Of a stretch of DNA of 43,447 nt, positions 1 through 8,600 are shown in pieces. The notes below the pieces were generated by a model. That model was not told the origin of the DNA. It made no database searches and saw only the letters and a list, made by a program, of their open reading frames with translations. Position 1 is the first letter of the stretch. Every line of letters begins with the position of its first letter. The translations under genes and the position numbers were made by a program. Source of the DNA: an uncultured Akkermansia sp. (GTDB taxonomy: Bacteria; Verrucomicrobiota; Verrucomicrobiia; Verrucomicrobiales; Akkermansiaceae); contig CAJGCZ010000014.1 in the NCBI GenBank assembly GCA_904501975.1, positions 1 to 43,447 of the forward strand, given 5' to 3'.

Positions 1-344
1 ATTTATGGCCCATTGTTTGTGAGATGATTAAAACTGCTATTGAAAACAAGCAGAACTTAATTGTCGAAGGTGGCTACATTCCATTCGATTGGCAGAAGGA
101 CTTTGACTCTGAATATCTCAAAAACATTAAATATTATTGTCTTGTAATGACTGAGAAATATATTAGAAATCACTTTGCCGACATAAAGAAATATGCAAAT
201 GTCATTGAAAATCGTTTGGATGATGAATGGTGCACAATGGAGAGTGTGTTAGCAGACAATTTAGAAATGTTAACCCTTGCACGAGAGCATAATGTGAACT
301 ATATACTCATTGACGATAAGTACGAAATCAATATTGAGTTATAA
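1..344 (+). CDS. 3' part of a P-loop kinase-like protein (partial)
   Basis: The reading frame is open from the window edge to a TAA at 342-344, so the gene starts upstream. The first visible ATG (24) is probably internal, because the frame before it reads LWPIVCE and fits the protein. What remains is about 113 residues, with IVEGGYIPFDW near the front and ANVIENRLDDEW in the middle. This resembles the C-terminal half of small adenylate-kinase-like or zeta-toxin-like P-loop proteins that bacteria often carry as ATP-binding proteins. The Walker A motif would lie outside the window. The stretch is clearly more AT-rich than the genes that follow, which suggests acquisition. Family recognition is from memory of the motif pattern, and function is not assigned. 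Confidence 0.5.
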   Translation, partial: LWPIVCEMIKTAIENKQNLIVEGGYIPFDWQKDFDSEYLKNIKYYCLVMTEKYIRNHFADIKKYANVIENRLDDEWCTMESVLADNLEMLTLAREHNVNYILIDDKYEINIEL

Positions 345-354
345 CGATAAATTC

Positions 355-402
355 CAATTTGTGGAGGTTCCGCTCGCCTACGGCTCGCAGGGGAAGCGGA
401 GT
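355..402 (-). repeat. Partial copy of repeat R2 (end fragment)
   Basis: Read on the minus strand, the block CTGCGAGCCGTAGGCGAGCG followed by GAAC matches the right-hand part of the R2 elements at 37445-37639 and 38294-38490. The R2 central hairpin is missing, so this looks like a decayed or truncated copy. It separates the partial kinase gene from the plsX terminators. Confidence 0.45.
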
Positions 403-440
403 TTATCAGCCGAAAGGTTTAACAGTGCATAAAAACAAAA

Positions 441-462
441 CAGCGCACCTAACGATGCGCTG
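441..462 (-). terminator. Possible second hairpin terminator behind plsX
   Basis: CAGCGCA (441-447) pairs with TGCGCTG (456-462). On the minus strand it is followed by a T-rich stretch (TTTTGTTTTT). It lies just beyond the stronger plsX terminator and would act as a backup. Confidence 0.4.
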
Positions 463-476
463 CAAAGTTGTGTACG

Positions 477-507
477 AAAAAGGGGTGCCGGTGAGCACCC
501 CTTTTAC
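477..507 (-). terminator. Rho-independent terminator of plsX
   Basis: AAAAGGGGTGC pairs perfectly with GCACCCCTTTT around a 6-nt loop. On the minus strand the stem is followed by Ts. It begins 12 bp after the plsX stop codon. Confidence 0.85.
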
Positions 508-518
508 AGTGAAAAGAA

Positions 519-1562
519 TCAGGCGCCTTCTCCGCGGAAAGCTTCGTTAATTTTGGCCATGGTTTCAACAATGTGCTCGTTGATGCTGTTGCGGCACATG
601 CTGTCTGCCATGCGGCAGGCGTTGAGAATGGCTAAGCCGTTGGCAGAACCGTGGGCAATGATGGATACACCACGCACACCCATGAGCGGGCAGCCGCCAA
701 TGGCGTCGGCGCTCATGCGCTTGCCAAGTTTCTTGAAGACGGGTTTCATGAGCAGGGCGCCCATCTTGGCCATAAAGCTCTCCATGATGCCGGCCTTAAG
801 CCAGTGACCAAAGGCCTTGGCGGTGGCCTCTACGCTCTTAAGGAGGATGTTGCCGGTGAAGCCGTCTGTTACGGCTACGTCCAAATCCGTTTCAAAGAGG
901 TCGTGCCCCTCACAGTTGCCAATGAAGTTGAAGGGAAGGAGCCCTTTGTCTGCAAGGACCTTGAGAATGCGATAGGCTTCCAAAGAGAAGGCGCTGCCTT
1001 TGCAATCCTCTGTGCCGTTGCTCATGACACCCACGTTGGGAACGGGGCGGTTGTAGACGTATTTAGCCATGAGGGCGCTCATGACGGCGTAGCCTACGAG
1101 GTGGCTGGGCTTGGCGTCCGGGTTGGCGCCGGTATCGCTCACCAACACATAACCGTGCTGGCTGGGCAGGGGGGAGATGATGCCTGCACGCTCTACGCCA
1201 TCCAACAGGCGCAGTTTGATGGTGCTGGCAGCCACGGCAGCCCCTGTGTTGCCGGCGGAGAGTACGGCATCGCAGGTGCCGTCTTTGACAAGATCTACGG
1301 AAATGCTCATGGAAGACTTCTTCTTCTGGCGCACGGCCACCAAGCCGCTTTCTTCCATACTTACCACTTCATCCGCGTGTACAATCTCTAAGTGAGGATT
1401 AGCCCCGATTCCGGCAGCATCGCATGCGGCCTTGAGGGTGCTTTCGTCACCAACGAGATACAGCTTCTCAAGTGTAGCAATTTTCTCCAGTGCCAACTTG
1501 GCACCGTCTATATTAATTTGCGGCGCGTTATCGCCGCCCATGGCATCGAGAGCTAGCTTCAT
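519..1562 (-). CDS. plsX: Phosphate acyltransferase PlsX
   Basis: 347 residues, normal for the family. The N-terminus MKLALDAMGGDNAP is the PlsX signature, followed by SAGNTGA and ALPSQHG-like motifs and a C-terminal GVSIIAHGSAN block. PlsX converts acyl-ACP to acyl-phosphate for PlsY, the first step of membrane phospholipid synthesis, and works at the inner face of the membrane. The gene follows rpmF as in many bacteria, but a terminator at 1625-1656 separates them and plsX has its own promoter with a leader of about 22 nt. There is no Shine-Dalgarno sequence before the ATG. fabD/fabH do not follow here, because plsX is the last gene of the cluster. Confidence 0.97.
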   Translation of the reverse strand: MKLALDAMGGDNAPQINIDGAKLALEKIATLEKLYLVGDESTLKAACDAAGIGANPHLEIVHADEVVSMEESGLVAVRQKKKSSMSISVDLVKDGTCDAVLSAGNTGAAVAASTIKLRLLDGVERAGIISPLPSQHGYVLVSDTGANPDAKPSHLVGYAVMSALMAKYVYNRPVPNVGVMSNGTEDCKGSAFSLEAYRILKVLADKGLLPFNFIGNCEGHDLFETDLDVAVTDGFTGNILLKSVEATAKAFGHWLKAGIMESFMAKMGALLMKPVFKKLGKRMSADAIGGCPLMGVRGVSIIAHGSANGLAILNACRMADSMCRNSINEHIVETMAKINEAFRGEGA

Positions 1563-1590
1563 AGATGCAAAAATTGTGAAGTTCGCCTAA

Positions 1591-1619
1591 ACTCTAGCAA
1601 AATAGAGAAGAGCTGTCAA
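1591..1619 (-). promoter_or_regulatory. Promoter of plsX
   Basis: On the minus strand TTGACA (1619-1614) is followed after 17 bp by TAGAGT (1596-1591). It sits immediately behind the rpmF terminator, so plsX can be read independently of the upstream genes. Confidence 0.75.
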
Positions 1620-1624
1620 CAAAA

Positions 1625-1656
1625 AACCGCCCGGCAGCTCATTCTGCGGGGCGGTT
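1625..1656 (-). terminator. Terminator between rpmF and plsX
   Basis: AACCGCCC and GGGCGGTT form the stem, and on the minus strand a run of Ts follows and leads straight into the -35 box of plsX. Confidence 0.75.
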
Positions 1657-1696
1657 GAAGTAATTTTTTTTGCAGGGGTTCTTGTGTTGCTGTAGA

Positions 1697-1888
1697 TTAG
1701 TCTACAAGCTTAACTACCACCTCAGCACCACTCTGGGTCTTGTAAGTACCGCACTGCATGCAAGCAGTGTGACCGGGAACAGCGGCACCACACTTCGGGC
1801 ACTTGCCGAGTTTGGGGGCCTTCCAGGCCTGAGCGGCCAGGCGGGAGCGCTGCTTCATCTTGGACGTTCTGCGTTTAGGAGCTGCCAT
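1697..1888 (-). CDS. rpmF: 50S ribosomal protein bL32
   Basis: 63 residues starting MAAPKRRTSKMKQRSR, the bL32 N-terminus. It carries the zinc-ribbon cysteines CPKC (about 34-37) and CMQC (about 47-50), so this is the zinc-binding form. The protein belongs to the large ribosomal subunit. The gene lies 51 bp behind the DUF177 gene, the conserved yceD-rpmF pairing, and is probably co-transcribed with it. No Shine-Dalgarno sequence is visible before the ATG. Identification is secure. Confidence 0.97.
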   Translation of the reverse strand: MAAPKRRTSKMKQRSRLAAQAWKAPKLGKCPKCGAAVPGHTACMQCGTYKTQSGAEVVVKLVD

Positions 1889-1939
1889 AGTATTGTATTT
1901 GTGTTAAGATTTACTGTGATGTGAGTGGTGCCACGGTGC

Positions 1940-2428
1940 CTACTTACTCGGAAACTGATCCAAGGCATCCCAGACGCTTTGTCCACTCGGGGCGGACGAT
2001 TCTACACCCGATTGGGGGTCTTTGTCCAGCCTAAAATCACCAAATGTGTCATTTATTTTGCATTTAAGCCCTGAAATTTCACATTTTGGGTATCCCGGGA
2101 GCTCCAAAAGTATCTCTTCTCGCAGGTCGTCCGTTAAATCTGCCTCTAATTTACCTTTGACGTCGTACGAGAGGGTGAGCCCTTCCAGTTCAACTTCATA
2201 ATCAAATTCTTCCATGCAGCGGTCGCAGCGCAGGCGGAAGGTGGCTCGTACGTCGCCGGTAATGAGTAGCTCTGTATCATACAGGTGGGCTTCTATGCTG
2301 TAGCTCAGGGGGCTAACGCTTTTGGCTCCGGTGTTATCCGTGTCAAACAAGGCTCCGTCGGCCTCGCCACGAATAATCATTCCTTCCTCCGGAAACTCTT
2401 CGAGCGGTACTATTACTCTCGTATTCAT
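1940..2428 (-). CDS. DUF177 (YceD-like) protein
   Basis: 162 residues from MNTRVIVPLEEF. The frame extends further upstream, but that extension runs through a promoter and a dispersed repeat, so the start at 2428 is preferred. Typical DUF177 features are the pair CDRC in a stretch FRLRCDRCMEEF and the later YPKCEISGLKCKIN. The family is found upstream of rpmF and has been linked to 23S rRNA or ribosome assembly, though its biochemical role is not settled. A promoter places the transcription start on or next to the ATG, so the mRNA should be leaderless. The next gene is rpmF. Confidence 0.9.
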   Translation of the reverse strand: MNTRVIVPLEEFPEEGMIIRGEADGALFDTDNTGAKSVSPLSYSIEAHLYDTELLITGDVRATFRLRCDRCMEEFDYEVELEGLTLSYDVKGKLEADLTDDLREEILLELPGYPKCEISGLKCKINDTFGDFRLDKDPQSGVESSAPSGQSVWDALDQFPSK

Positions 2429-2434
2429 GCGCTC

Positions 2435-2463
2435 ATTATAATGAAGCCCCTTTATTTTGGCAA
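2435..2463 (-). promoter_or_regulatory. Promoter of the DUF177-rpmF pair, leaderless geometry
   Basis: TTGCCA (2463-2458), 17-bp spacer, TATAAT (2440-2435), then 6 nt (2434-2429) to the ATG at 2428. With the usual 6-7 nt between -10 box and start point, transcription begins at the ATG. Confidence 0.75.
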
Positions 2464-2470
2464 GCCCAAA

Positions 2471-2504
2471 GGAAGTACGAGGTGCGAATTCCGAAGGACG
2501 AATT
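2471..2504. repeat. Solo end of repeat R2 type
   Basis: These 34 bp differ by two bases from the right terminus of the R2 copy at 38294-38490 read on its minus strand (GGAAGTACGAG...CGAAGGACGAATT). The block lies 7 bp upstream of the -35 box of the DUF177 promoter and downstream of the RRM-gene terminator. No R2 core accompanies it. Confidence 0.6.
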
Positions 2505-2530
2505 GCTTGCGGAATTTGCATACTATCCCC

Positions 2531-2574
2531 CAAAAAACAGGCATGCCTGCGCGGCTGTTGGCCGGCAGGCATGC
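2531..2574 (-). terminator. Terminator of the RRM gene
   Basis: A perfect 10-bp stem GCATGCCTGC/GCAGGCATGC with a 14-nt loop. On the minus strand it is followed by TGTTTTTTG. It begins about 26 bp past the stop codon of the RRM gene. Confidence 0.85.
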
Positions 2575-2599
2575 AAAAAGGAGGGATGAATAATGAGGA

Positions 2600-3232
2600 T
2601 TAGCCGTTTGCTTCCTCGGGGGCGGCCTGTTCCACAGGGGCAGGAGCCGGAGCTTCCTCCGTGGTGGCGGGCTGCTCGGGGCGCTCGCTGGCAGCGCTTA
2701 CCATGAGCTCGCGGCCCATAAACGGCTGACCGTGGAGAACCTCTGCTGCCTTGCGGGCGTCGTCCAGCTGGTGCATTTCCACAAAGGCGTAGCCCTTGCT
2801 CTTGTAGGTGCGCGGATTATAGATAACCTCGACACTCTTGACGTTGCCGAATCCCTTGAAGAGGTCTTCAAGCTCGCTTTCCGTGGCCTCGTAGGAGAGG
2901 TTGCCTACATACAGGCGGGCATTGCGAGTGGGCGGCGTGGAAGTGGCGCGGCGCTTACCCTTGGGGGCAGGATTGCCACCGCGGTTGTTGGTTTTGGCAA
3001 CGCGAACCTTTTGGGGAGGTGTGTTTTTTTTGCCCTTCTCGTGCTTTTGCGGGCGGGGGTCCGCAGTCTCTTTTTTGCGGAAGCCAAAGAAGCTAAGGAT
3101 ACGAGACAGTAAGGAGGGTTTTTTCTTGGGCTGCTCCGTGGCACGCGGCATGCGCTGCCTGCGGTGGCGGCCCTGGTTGCGACGGCGACGGGCACCCTGA
3201 CCCTGCCTGCCTTGCGTGTGGTGCTCAGACAT
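2600..3232 (-). CDS. RRM-domain RNA-binding protein with basic and acidic/Pro tails
   Basis: 210 residues from MSEHHTQGRQG. An upstream ATG at 3304 would add an unlikely extension. Residues about 1-100 are very rich in Arg/Lys and disordered. An RRM follows, with RNP2 (LYVGNL) and RNP1 (KGYAFVEM) intact, and a Pro/Ala/Glu tail ends the protein. The RRM resembles the small cold-induced RNA-binding proteins of cyanobacteria and other phyla, but here it sits inside a longer polypeptide. The strong promoter lies about 175 bp upstream, so the mRNA has an unusually long leader. A hairpin terminator follows the stop. Likely an RNA chaperone; target unknown. Confidence 0.85.
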   Translation of the reverse strand: MSEHHTQGRQGQGARRRRNQGRHRRQRMPRATEQPKKKPSLLSRILSFFGFRKKETADPRPQKHEKGKKNTPPQKVRVAKTNNRGGNPAPKGKRRATSTPPTRNARLYVGNLSYEATESELEDLFKGFGNVKSVEVIYNPRTYKSKGYAFVEMHQLDDARKAAEVLHGQPFMGRELMVSAASERPEQPATTEEAPAPAPVEQAAPEEANG

Positions 3233-3405
3233 TGTGTTTGAATTAATTGGTGCTAAGAGAGAGGCGGGCTCCGGGAGCCGTGGGATGACACGCAGACTCC
3301 GCACGTAGCCGCACCTGTGAGTAAGTGATTTGTGTGAAAGAGAAGCCCCCGCAAAAACGGTACGCGCCCATGCGCGACAAGCCGAATGCCGGTTGCTCCT
3401 GCTTT
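3233..3405 (-). promoter_or_regulatory. Long 5' leader of the RRM gene
   Basis: Between the inferred start point (about 3400) and the ATG at 3232 lie about 170 nt without a credible ORF and with GC-rich segments able to pair (for example CGGCTCCCGGAGCCCGCC near 3260-3280). Long leaders of cold-inducible RNA-binding protein genes often control translation. That role here is inferred. Confidence 0.45.
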
Positions 3406-3406
3406 G

Positions 3407-3434
3407 AGTATACTCTTAGAATAGGTAACTTCAA
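3407..3434 (-). promoter_or_regulatory. Promoter of the RRM gene
   Basis: Minus strand TTGAAG (3434-3429), 16-bp spacer, TATACT (3412-3407). Confidence 0.6.
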
Positions 3435-3544
3435 GTAAAAAATACGACATATCGGTATTTTACGATTGACAATGGAAGAAGTTGTGTGTTTTGGTGAGGC
3501 TTTTTTCTTGCTATATGAGGAGGATGGTGGTAGAGTCGGAAGGT

Positions 3545-4138
3545 ATGAGATTTTTGCTTTATCTGGTGATGGGGAGTGTGGTGTTGAGTGGCAATGTGAG
3601 TGCAGAGCAGTTGGGAACCGACCGCTTGATAAGCGGTTTGGTGAAAGGGGGCTTGAAATTGTGGAAAAATAAGGCTCAAAAAGAGGAGGATAAGAAGCCG
3701 CAAGAAGAAACGGAGCAGCCCAAAAAGCGGACGTGGATGGATAGAGGAAAGGATATGGCCGGTACCTTTGTGGCGACGGCGGTGGAGGAGTTTAAGGAAA
3801 GAGCCCCTCATGAAGCGGTGGCACTGACGTTGAAAGATACGCTGGATGTATTGATTGATGAGTACCGGGAAGAGTATAAAAAAGCGGGCCGCGATTATGC
3901 TCGCGAGCTGGGAGATTTGATGGTGGACCGCGTGCAAAAGGATCCGAAAATCAGCAGGGCGGTGGTATCGTTGGAAGTGTTTTGCTGGGTGATGGCTGCG
4001 TATTTATCCGCCATCTCGGTGATTATCTTGGTATGTGTGCTGGCTCTGAAACGCGGCAACAGAAAACTGCAAGAGCAGTTCGATGCTCTTCAAAAGAAAT
4101 TTGACGCACTGGCGGAAAAATTGCAGGCGCCCAAATGA
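3545..4138 (+). CDS. Exported membrane protein with coiled-coil tail, unknown function
   Basis: About 197 residues if the start is the ATG at 3545, chosen because it gives a clean signal peptide (MRFLLYLVMGSVVLSGNVSA). ATGs at 3515 and 3524 are in frame and possible. The middle is charged, rich in Lys/Glu, with ALTLKDTLDVLIDEYREE and LGDLMVDRVQKDP helices. One membrane span (AYLSAISVIILVCVLALK) follows near residue 155, then a heptad-type helix QEQFDALQKKFDALAEKLQ at the end. No family recognised. The gene stands alone, divergent from the RRM gene and convergent with mpl (25 bp between stops). Confidence 0.65.
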   Translation: MRFLLYLVMGSVVLSGNVSAEQLGTDRLISGLVKGGLKLWKNKAQKEEDKKPQEETEQPKKRTWMDRGKDMAGTFVATAVEEFKERAPHEAVALTLKDTLDVLIDEYREEYKKAGRDYARELGDLMVDRVQKDPKISRAVVSLEVFCWVMAAYLSAISVIILVCVLALKRGNRKLQEQFDALQKKFDALAEKLQAPK

Positions 4139-4162
4139 GACGGTGCTTGCCGGTGCCCCGTG

Positions 4163-5557
4163 TTATTGAGCTAAGGCAGAGAGCAGCTTGCCGTGAATGC
4201 CGCCAAACCCGCCATTGCTCATGACGAGCAGAACATCGCCGGGATGCACGTGGGCAATAACATGGGCGACGATATCATCCACACTGCTGCCTAAGTAGCA
4301 TTCGGTGCCGGTGGCGGCAATATCTGCGCGAAGCTTTTCTTCATCCAAACGGTTTTCGGGTGCTACGCGCTTGTGGTTTTCCACCGGAGACAGTACGGCA
4401 AAGTCTGCCGTTGCAAGAGATTCTGCCAGTTCGTTTTGGAACAGGTTGCGAATGGTTGTGTTGCTGCGGGGGTCAAACAGCACCCAGAGGCGGCTCTTGG
4501 GGAAACGCTGGCGCAAGCCCCGGATGGATTCCTTGATGGCGGTGGGATGGTGTGCAAAGTCGTCCACCACGGTAACACTGTGCACGGTGCCTCGAATTTC
4601 CTGGCGGCGTGCCACGCCTTCAAAGGTGAGCAGGGAGGCGCGAATTTGCTCCGGTGTTAAGCCGGCAAAGCGGGCGGCAGAGGCGGCCATGGCTGCATTG
4701 CGAATGTTGAAATCACCTACCATGGGTACGTAGTAGGATTCGCCGTCCAGCTTAAAGTCGCTGCCGTCGGTGCGGTGCTCGATATCTGTGATACGCAGGT
4801 CTGCATGTTCGCCCATACCGACACTGAGAATCTTTACCATGCGGAGCTCGTTGGCGGCTTGTTCTTTCACGGCTGCGCAATTGGGGCAGTCGGCATTCAT
4901 AAAGACGATGCCGTCTTTAGGCACAACGCGAAGGAGGCGGCTGAAGGAGAGCTTGATTTCCTCTACATTGGCGTAGATGTCTGCGTGGTCCATTTCTATA
5001 TTATTAATGATGACCACTTTGGGCAGATAGTGGAGGAATTTGGAGCGTTTATCAAAGAAAGCGGTGTCGTATTCGTCGCCTTCCAGCACGCAGAAATCGG
5101 AATCCGTAAAGTTACCGCCGCAGCCTAAATTGCGGGCAATGCCGCCAATCATAAAGCTGGGGTTGAGGTCGTTATCCTTCATGAGCCATGTGAGCATGGA
5201 GGAAGTGGTGGTTTTACCGTGGGTGCCTGTGACGACGTAGTTTTTCTTACCCCAGAGGAAAAACTCTTTCATGGTTTCCGGCAGGCTCTTGTAGCGCAAG
5301 TTGCGCTCCAGCACGGCTTCTACCTCGGCATTGCCGCGGCTCATGGCGTTGCCAATCACAATCAAATCGGCGTCGCTCGGAATGTTTTCCGGCTTGTAGC
5401 CTTGAAAAATCTCAATGCCCTCGCTTTCCAAGAATGTGGACATGGGGGGATACACGTTGGCATCGGTACCTGTTACCACATAGCCCTTACGAGCCATAGC
5501 AGAGGCGACCGCACCCATTGCTGTTCCGCATATTCCGAGAAAGTGGACGTGTTTCAT
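4163..5557 (-). CDS. mpl: UDP-N-acetylmuramate:L-Ala-gamma-D-Glu-meso-DAP ligase
   Basis: 464 residues, a Mur-ligase fold. N-terminal dinucleotide-like motif GICGTAMGAVASAMARKG, central ATP-binding P-loop VTGTHGKTTTSSML, and the Mpl-typical stretch VVIINNIEMDHADIY. The first motif and the LHYLPKVVIINN segment separate Mpl from MurC. Mpl reattaches recycled tripeptide to UDP-MurNAc in the cytoplasm and thereby saves murein precursors. A -10 box TATAAT (5595-5590) lies about 33 bp upstream of the ATG, with a poorly spaced TTGCCA as -35. No Shine-Dalgarno sequence is present. The gene stands next to putA but is probably transcribed separately. Confidence 0.92.
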   Translation of the reverse strand: MKHVHFLGICGTAMGAVASAMARKGYVVTGTDANVYPPMSTFLESEGIEIFQGYKPENIPSDADLIVIGNAMSRGNAEVEAVLERNLRYKSLPETMKEFFLWGKKNYVVTGTHGKTTTSSMLTWLMKDNDLNPSFMIGGIARNLGCGGNFTDSDFCVLEGDEYDTAFFDKRSKFLHYLPKVVIINNIEMDHADIYANVEEIKLSFSRLLRVVPKDGIVFMNADCPNCAAVKEQAANELRMVKILSVGMGEHADLRITDIEHRTDGSDFKLDGESYYVPMVGDFNIRNAAMAASAARFAGLTPEQIRASLLTFEGVARRQEIRGTVHSVTVVDDFAHHPTAIKESIRGLRQRFPKSRLWVLFDPRSNTTIRNLFQNELAESLATADFAVLSPVENHKRVAPENRLDEEKLRADIAATGTECYLGSSVDDIVAHVIAHVHPGDVLLVMSNGGFGGIHGKLLSALAQ

Positions 5558-5589
5558 GATTGTGCTTGGTTGTAAGATGAGGGGAGAAG

Positions 5590-5616
5590 ATTATAACATC
5601 CGCGAGATTTTGGCAA
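5590..5616 (-). promoter_or_regulatory. Probable promoter of mpl
   Basis: Minus strand TATAAT at 5595-5590, with TTGCCA at 5616-5611. The spacer is only 15 bp, so the -35 assignment is uncertain. Confidence 0.45.
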
Positions 5617-5646
5617 GACTTTTTTTCCGTTAGGAAAGACGGGGTG

Positions 5647-8600
5647 TTAGCGTTTTTCTGTAATATACTGTTCTCTGAGATAGTGAAGCAGCTCGATGCG
5701 TCCATTGGCAACAATGGGTTCGCGCACTACTTTGAGACGGCAGGCGGCGGCTCTTGCTAAATCGGCATCTGTGGCAAGCGGGTCGCGCACGGTAATGCCT
5801 TTTGCGGCCAGCTCCGGCATGCGGCGGAGGTAATCTTCGCGGCTTTCTGCCTTGAGGCGAATGCCGAGCCCCTCTAAACTGCGAGCCATCCAAGGACGCA
5901 GGGTTGCTGTGCTGAGGGTGATGTTGCAATCTGCCTTTAAGGCGGCCATGATGGCTATGGACAAATCGGTGTCTGCGGTTTCTGCCTCGGCGCGTATGCA
6001 GACGGGGCAGGGCAAATAGCGCATGGTGGTGGTGAACTCCGGGTGGGAGCTGATGTCATGAAGCTCGCCAAACTCGTTTTCCCACCAGTAGGACAGGGAG
6101 CCGGCTGCGGCGGATAGACGCATGGAGTCATCGCCCGCGGGCTTGGGAGAAAGGGATTCCCACGGTACAAAGAGGGAAACGCTGTGCTTGCCGCGCTTTT
6201 GTGGGCGGGCGTTTTCCTCCCAACGGTTGAGGTAGATGAGGAAATTGCGGCTACCGGGAACCGGTTGCGAAGCGGTGGGGACGGCAGATTGTGAGCCGAA
6301 AGGTTGCAGAGCCGGGCGCACTGACGGGCAGCAGTTGATGCCCACGTTGCAGCAGGTGTGCATGGCTTGCTTCCATGTGTCTGCTTCGGTGTCATCTGTT
6401 GTGTAGATGATGGCGGCTTTGCCAGCAGAAAGCTGTTGCTGGGTAAGGGTGGCTTGCTCGGTGCTTTCTACACGAATGAGTGCCATGAGCGGCAGCTTGT
6501 GTATATAGCCCAACAAGGGGCTGTCTGCTTGCACGCCGATACGTATGCCGGGGTTGCGGACAAGGGAGGCTTGCTCTGTAGTGGTGGGCTCTACTAACCA
6601 GCTTTCGCCGGGGTTGGTGTGGGTGAGCTGGTAAAGTGCTTCCTCCGGCAAGCGTGCTGCAAGGGGCCCCAGCGTGGCTTCTTCTCTCCAGCCGGGGGCG
6701 GCTTTGATGAGGTGAAGGGCATCCTTGAGCGCAGCGCTGAAATCCGGATTATCATACACGCCGGCATGCACGAGAACAATATGCGGGCATGTGGGACATT
6801 GGCCGGAGCGTCTGAATACGCTTTCCGTAAGGTCGCGCACGGCTTGTTGCCAATCTGCGGTGTCCGACAGATAGGCTGTTGTTGTGCCATGCGGCGTGTT
6901 GAAAATAGCGGCTGCGGGAGCTGCTGTTTTCAGTTGTCTGAGCTGCACTGCTTCGCCGTCTGCAAAAATGGCTTTGACGTGCGGGGAGGCCATCAGCTTT
7001 GTGGAAATCTGATTGTCTAAGCAGGGGAGGAATTGAATCTCCGGTTCCTCCACGCCGCACTCTTTTATTAACTCGGCGATGCGTTGGCCTAAAAGAACGG
7101 TTTCGGCAGAGGGTTTGTAGATGACAACATTGCCGGTTAGGATGGCGGCAATAATACCGGATACGGCATCTGCCAACGGGTGGATGTTGCCGGGGGTGAC
7201 GACAACGATGCCTCGGGAAATGGGGTAAGTGCCGTCGCGCAGACCGGTGCGGTCTGTATTCTGCTCATAGTAGTAGCAGGTGTCTGTGGCGCAGAGGAGC
7301 TCGTGCTCGGCATCGCGATAGTTGAAGCCGGCATCTCTTACCAAGAGGGCTTCTATTTCTACGCGGTTTTTTTGAAGCTTTTTGGCAAGCGTGAGAGCAA
7401 TGGAGCTGCGTTGCTCGGGGGTGCGCTCTGCGGCTTTGGCGGTGGCGCTTTGGGCTAAGCGCAGCACATCGTCTATTAAGCTGAAATCCGCACTGGTGAA
7501 TCGGTAATCTTCCACTCCGGGGGCGGTCAGCGAGCGTTTGATGCAGGTGAGCGGTGTGTTTTTCTCCTCGCCGCCGATGAGTAGGGGAATTTCTATCTGC
7601 TTGGTTTCCTGTCCGGCTCGGTCAAAGAATTCTGCCGTGCGTGCCGCGTTGGTAACATGGCTTAAGGTGCCGGGGATGAGCGAGTCGATTGCTTTCAGTT
7701 GTTCGGTTTCGCTTTCTTTTCGGCCACTGGCAGAAGCCAAGAATTGTTGGCGCATGCGAGTCCACCCCATGGAATCTGTTTTGGGGGCATAGCCGTTGGT
7801 CAGGTAGCCATCGGGACGCGAGAGCTCGCTGACAAGTTGGGTGAGATATTGCTCGAATCCGGAGTCGTTATCGAGGTCTGAGGCCATGCCGACTGTGAGG
7901 GTAACGGAGGCTCCCTCCTTTGCCAGATAACGAGCCAAGTGGTTGCCGAGCCCGCCTTTGAAGACGAAGTGCGGAAGCCCCACGCGCTTATGGCGTCCCC
8001 AGCACAACAGTGCATAGCTGAGGTCAAAAAGATTATGTGTGCCAATGACGGGGATGATGGTTTTAGCATCCGTCTTGATGGCGGTGGCAACGAGCTGCTT
8101 GAATCGGGCATCTGTATCCGCCTTGCTGGCGGCGGTTGCGTGCTCGCTTCCGTAGAGGAAGGCGCAGCTCTTTTCTTTGTCTAGGTGAGAGCCTTTGACG
8201 AGAAGAACCTTGAGCGGGAGGGCACCTTTGGCAACGCGCTTGGCGCTCCAATCTGTCAGCCTGTGCAGTAAGGCGGGGGTGCTCTTGAGATACGCCGGGA
8301 GCTCGGGCATGGCGTTCACGCGGAAAAACTCCTCCTCCGACATGACTTGCAGGAAGGCCTCGATGATGAGGGGGAGGATATCAGACGTGCCGGTCTCTAC
8401 AATAACGGGGGTGGATAAACCGCCGCCCATGGAAAGACGCAGGAGGGTGCGCAGTTTGTCCGCAATATTCTTAATGCCGGTTTCCGGTGCGTACGGGGTT
8501 AGCTCCGGGCACAAACGCCAAGGTTGAATAACGATGCCCAAACCGGTTTGGCGTGACTGAATCGCCTCCAGAAAATGGTAATATTGCTCTGCGCTGCTGT

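Noticed and set aside
651..1391. 246-codon plus-strand frame opposite plsX
   Set aside because: Antisense to intact plsX, no family-like motif, no promoter.
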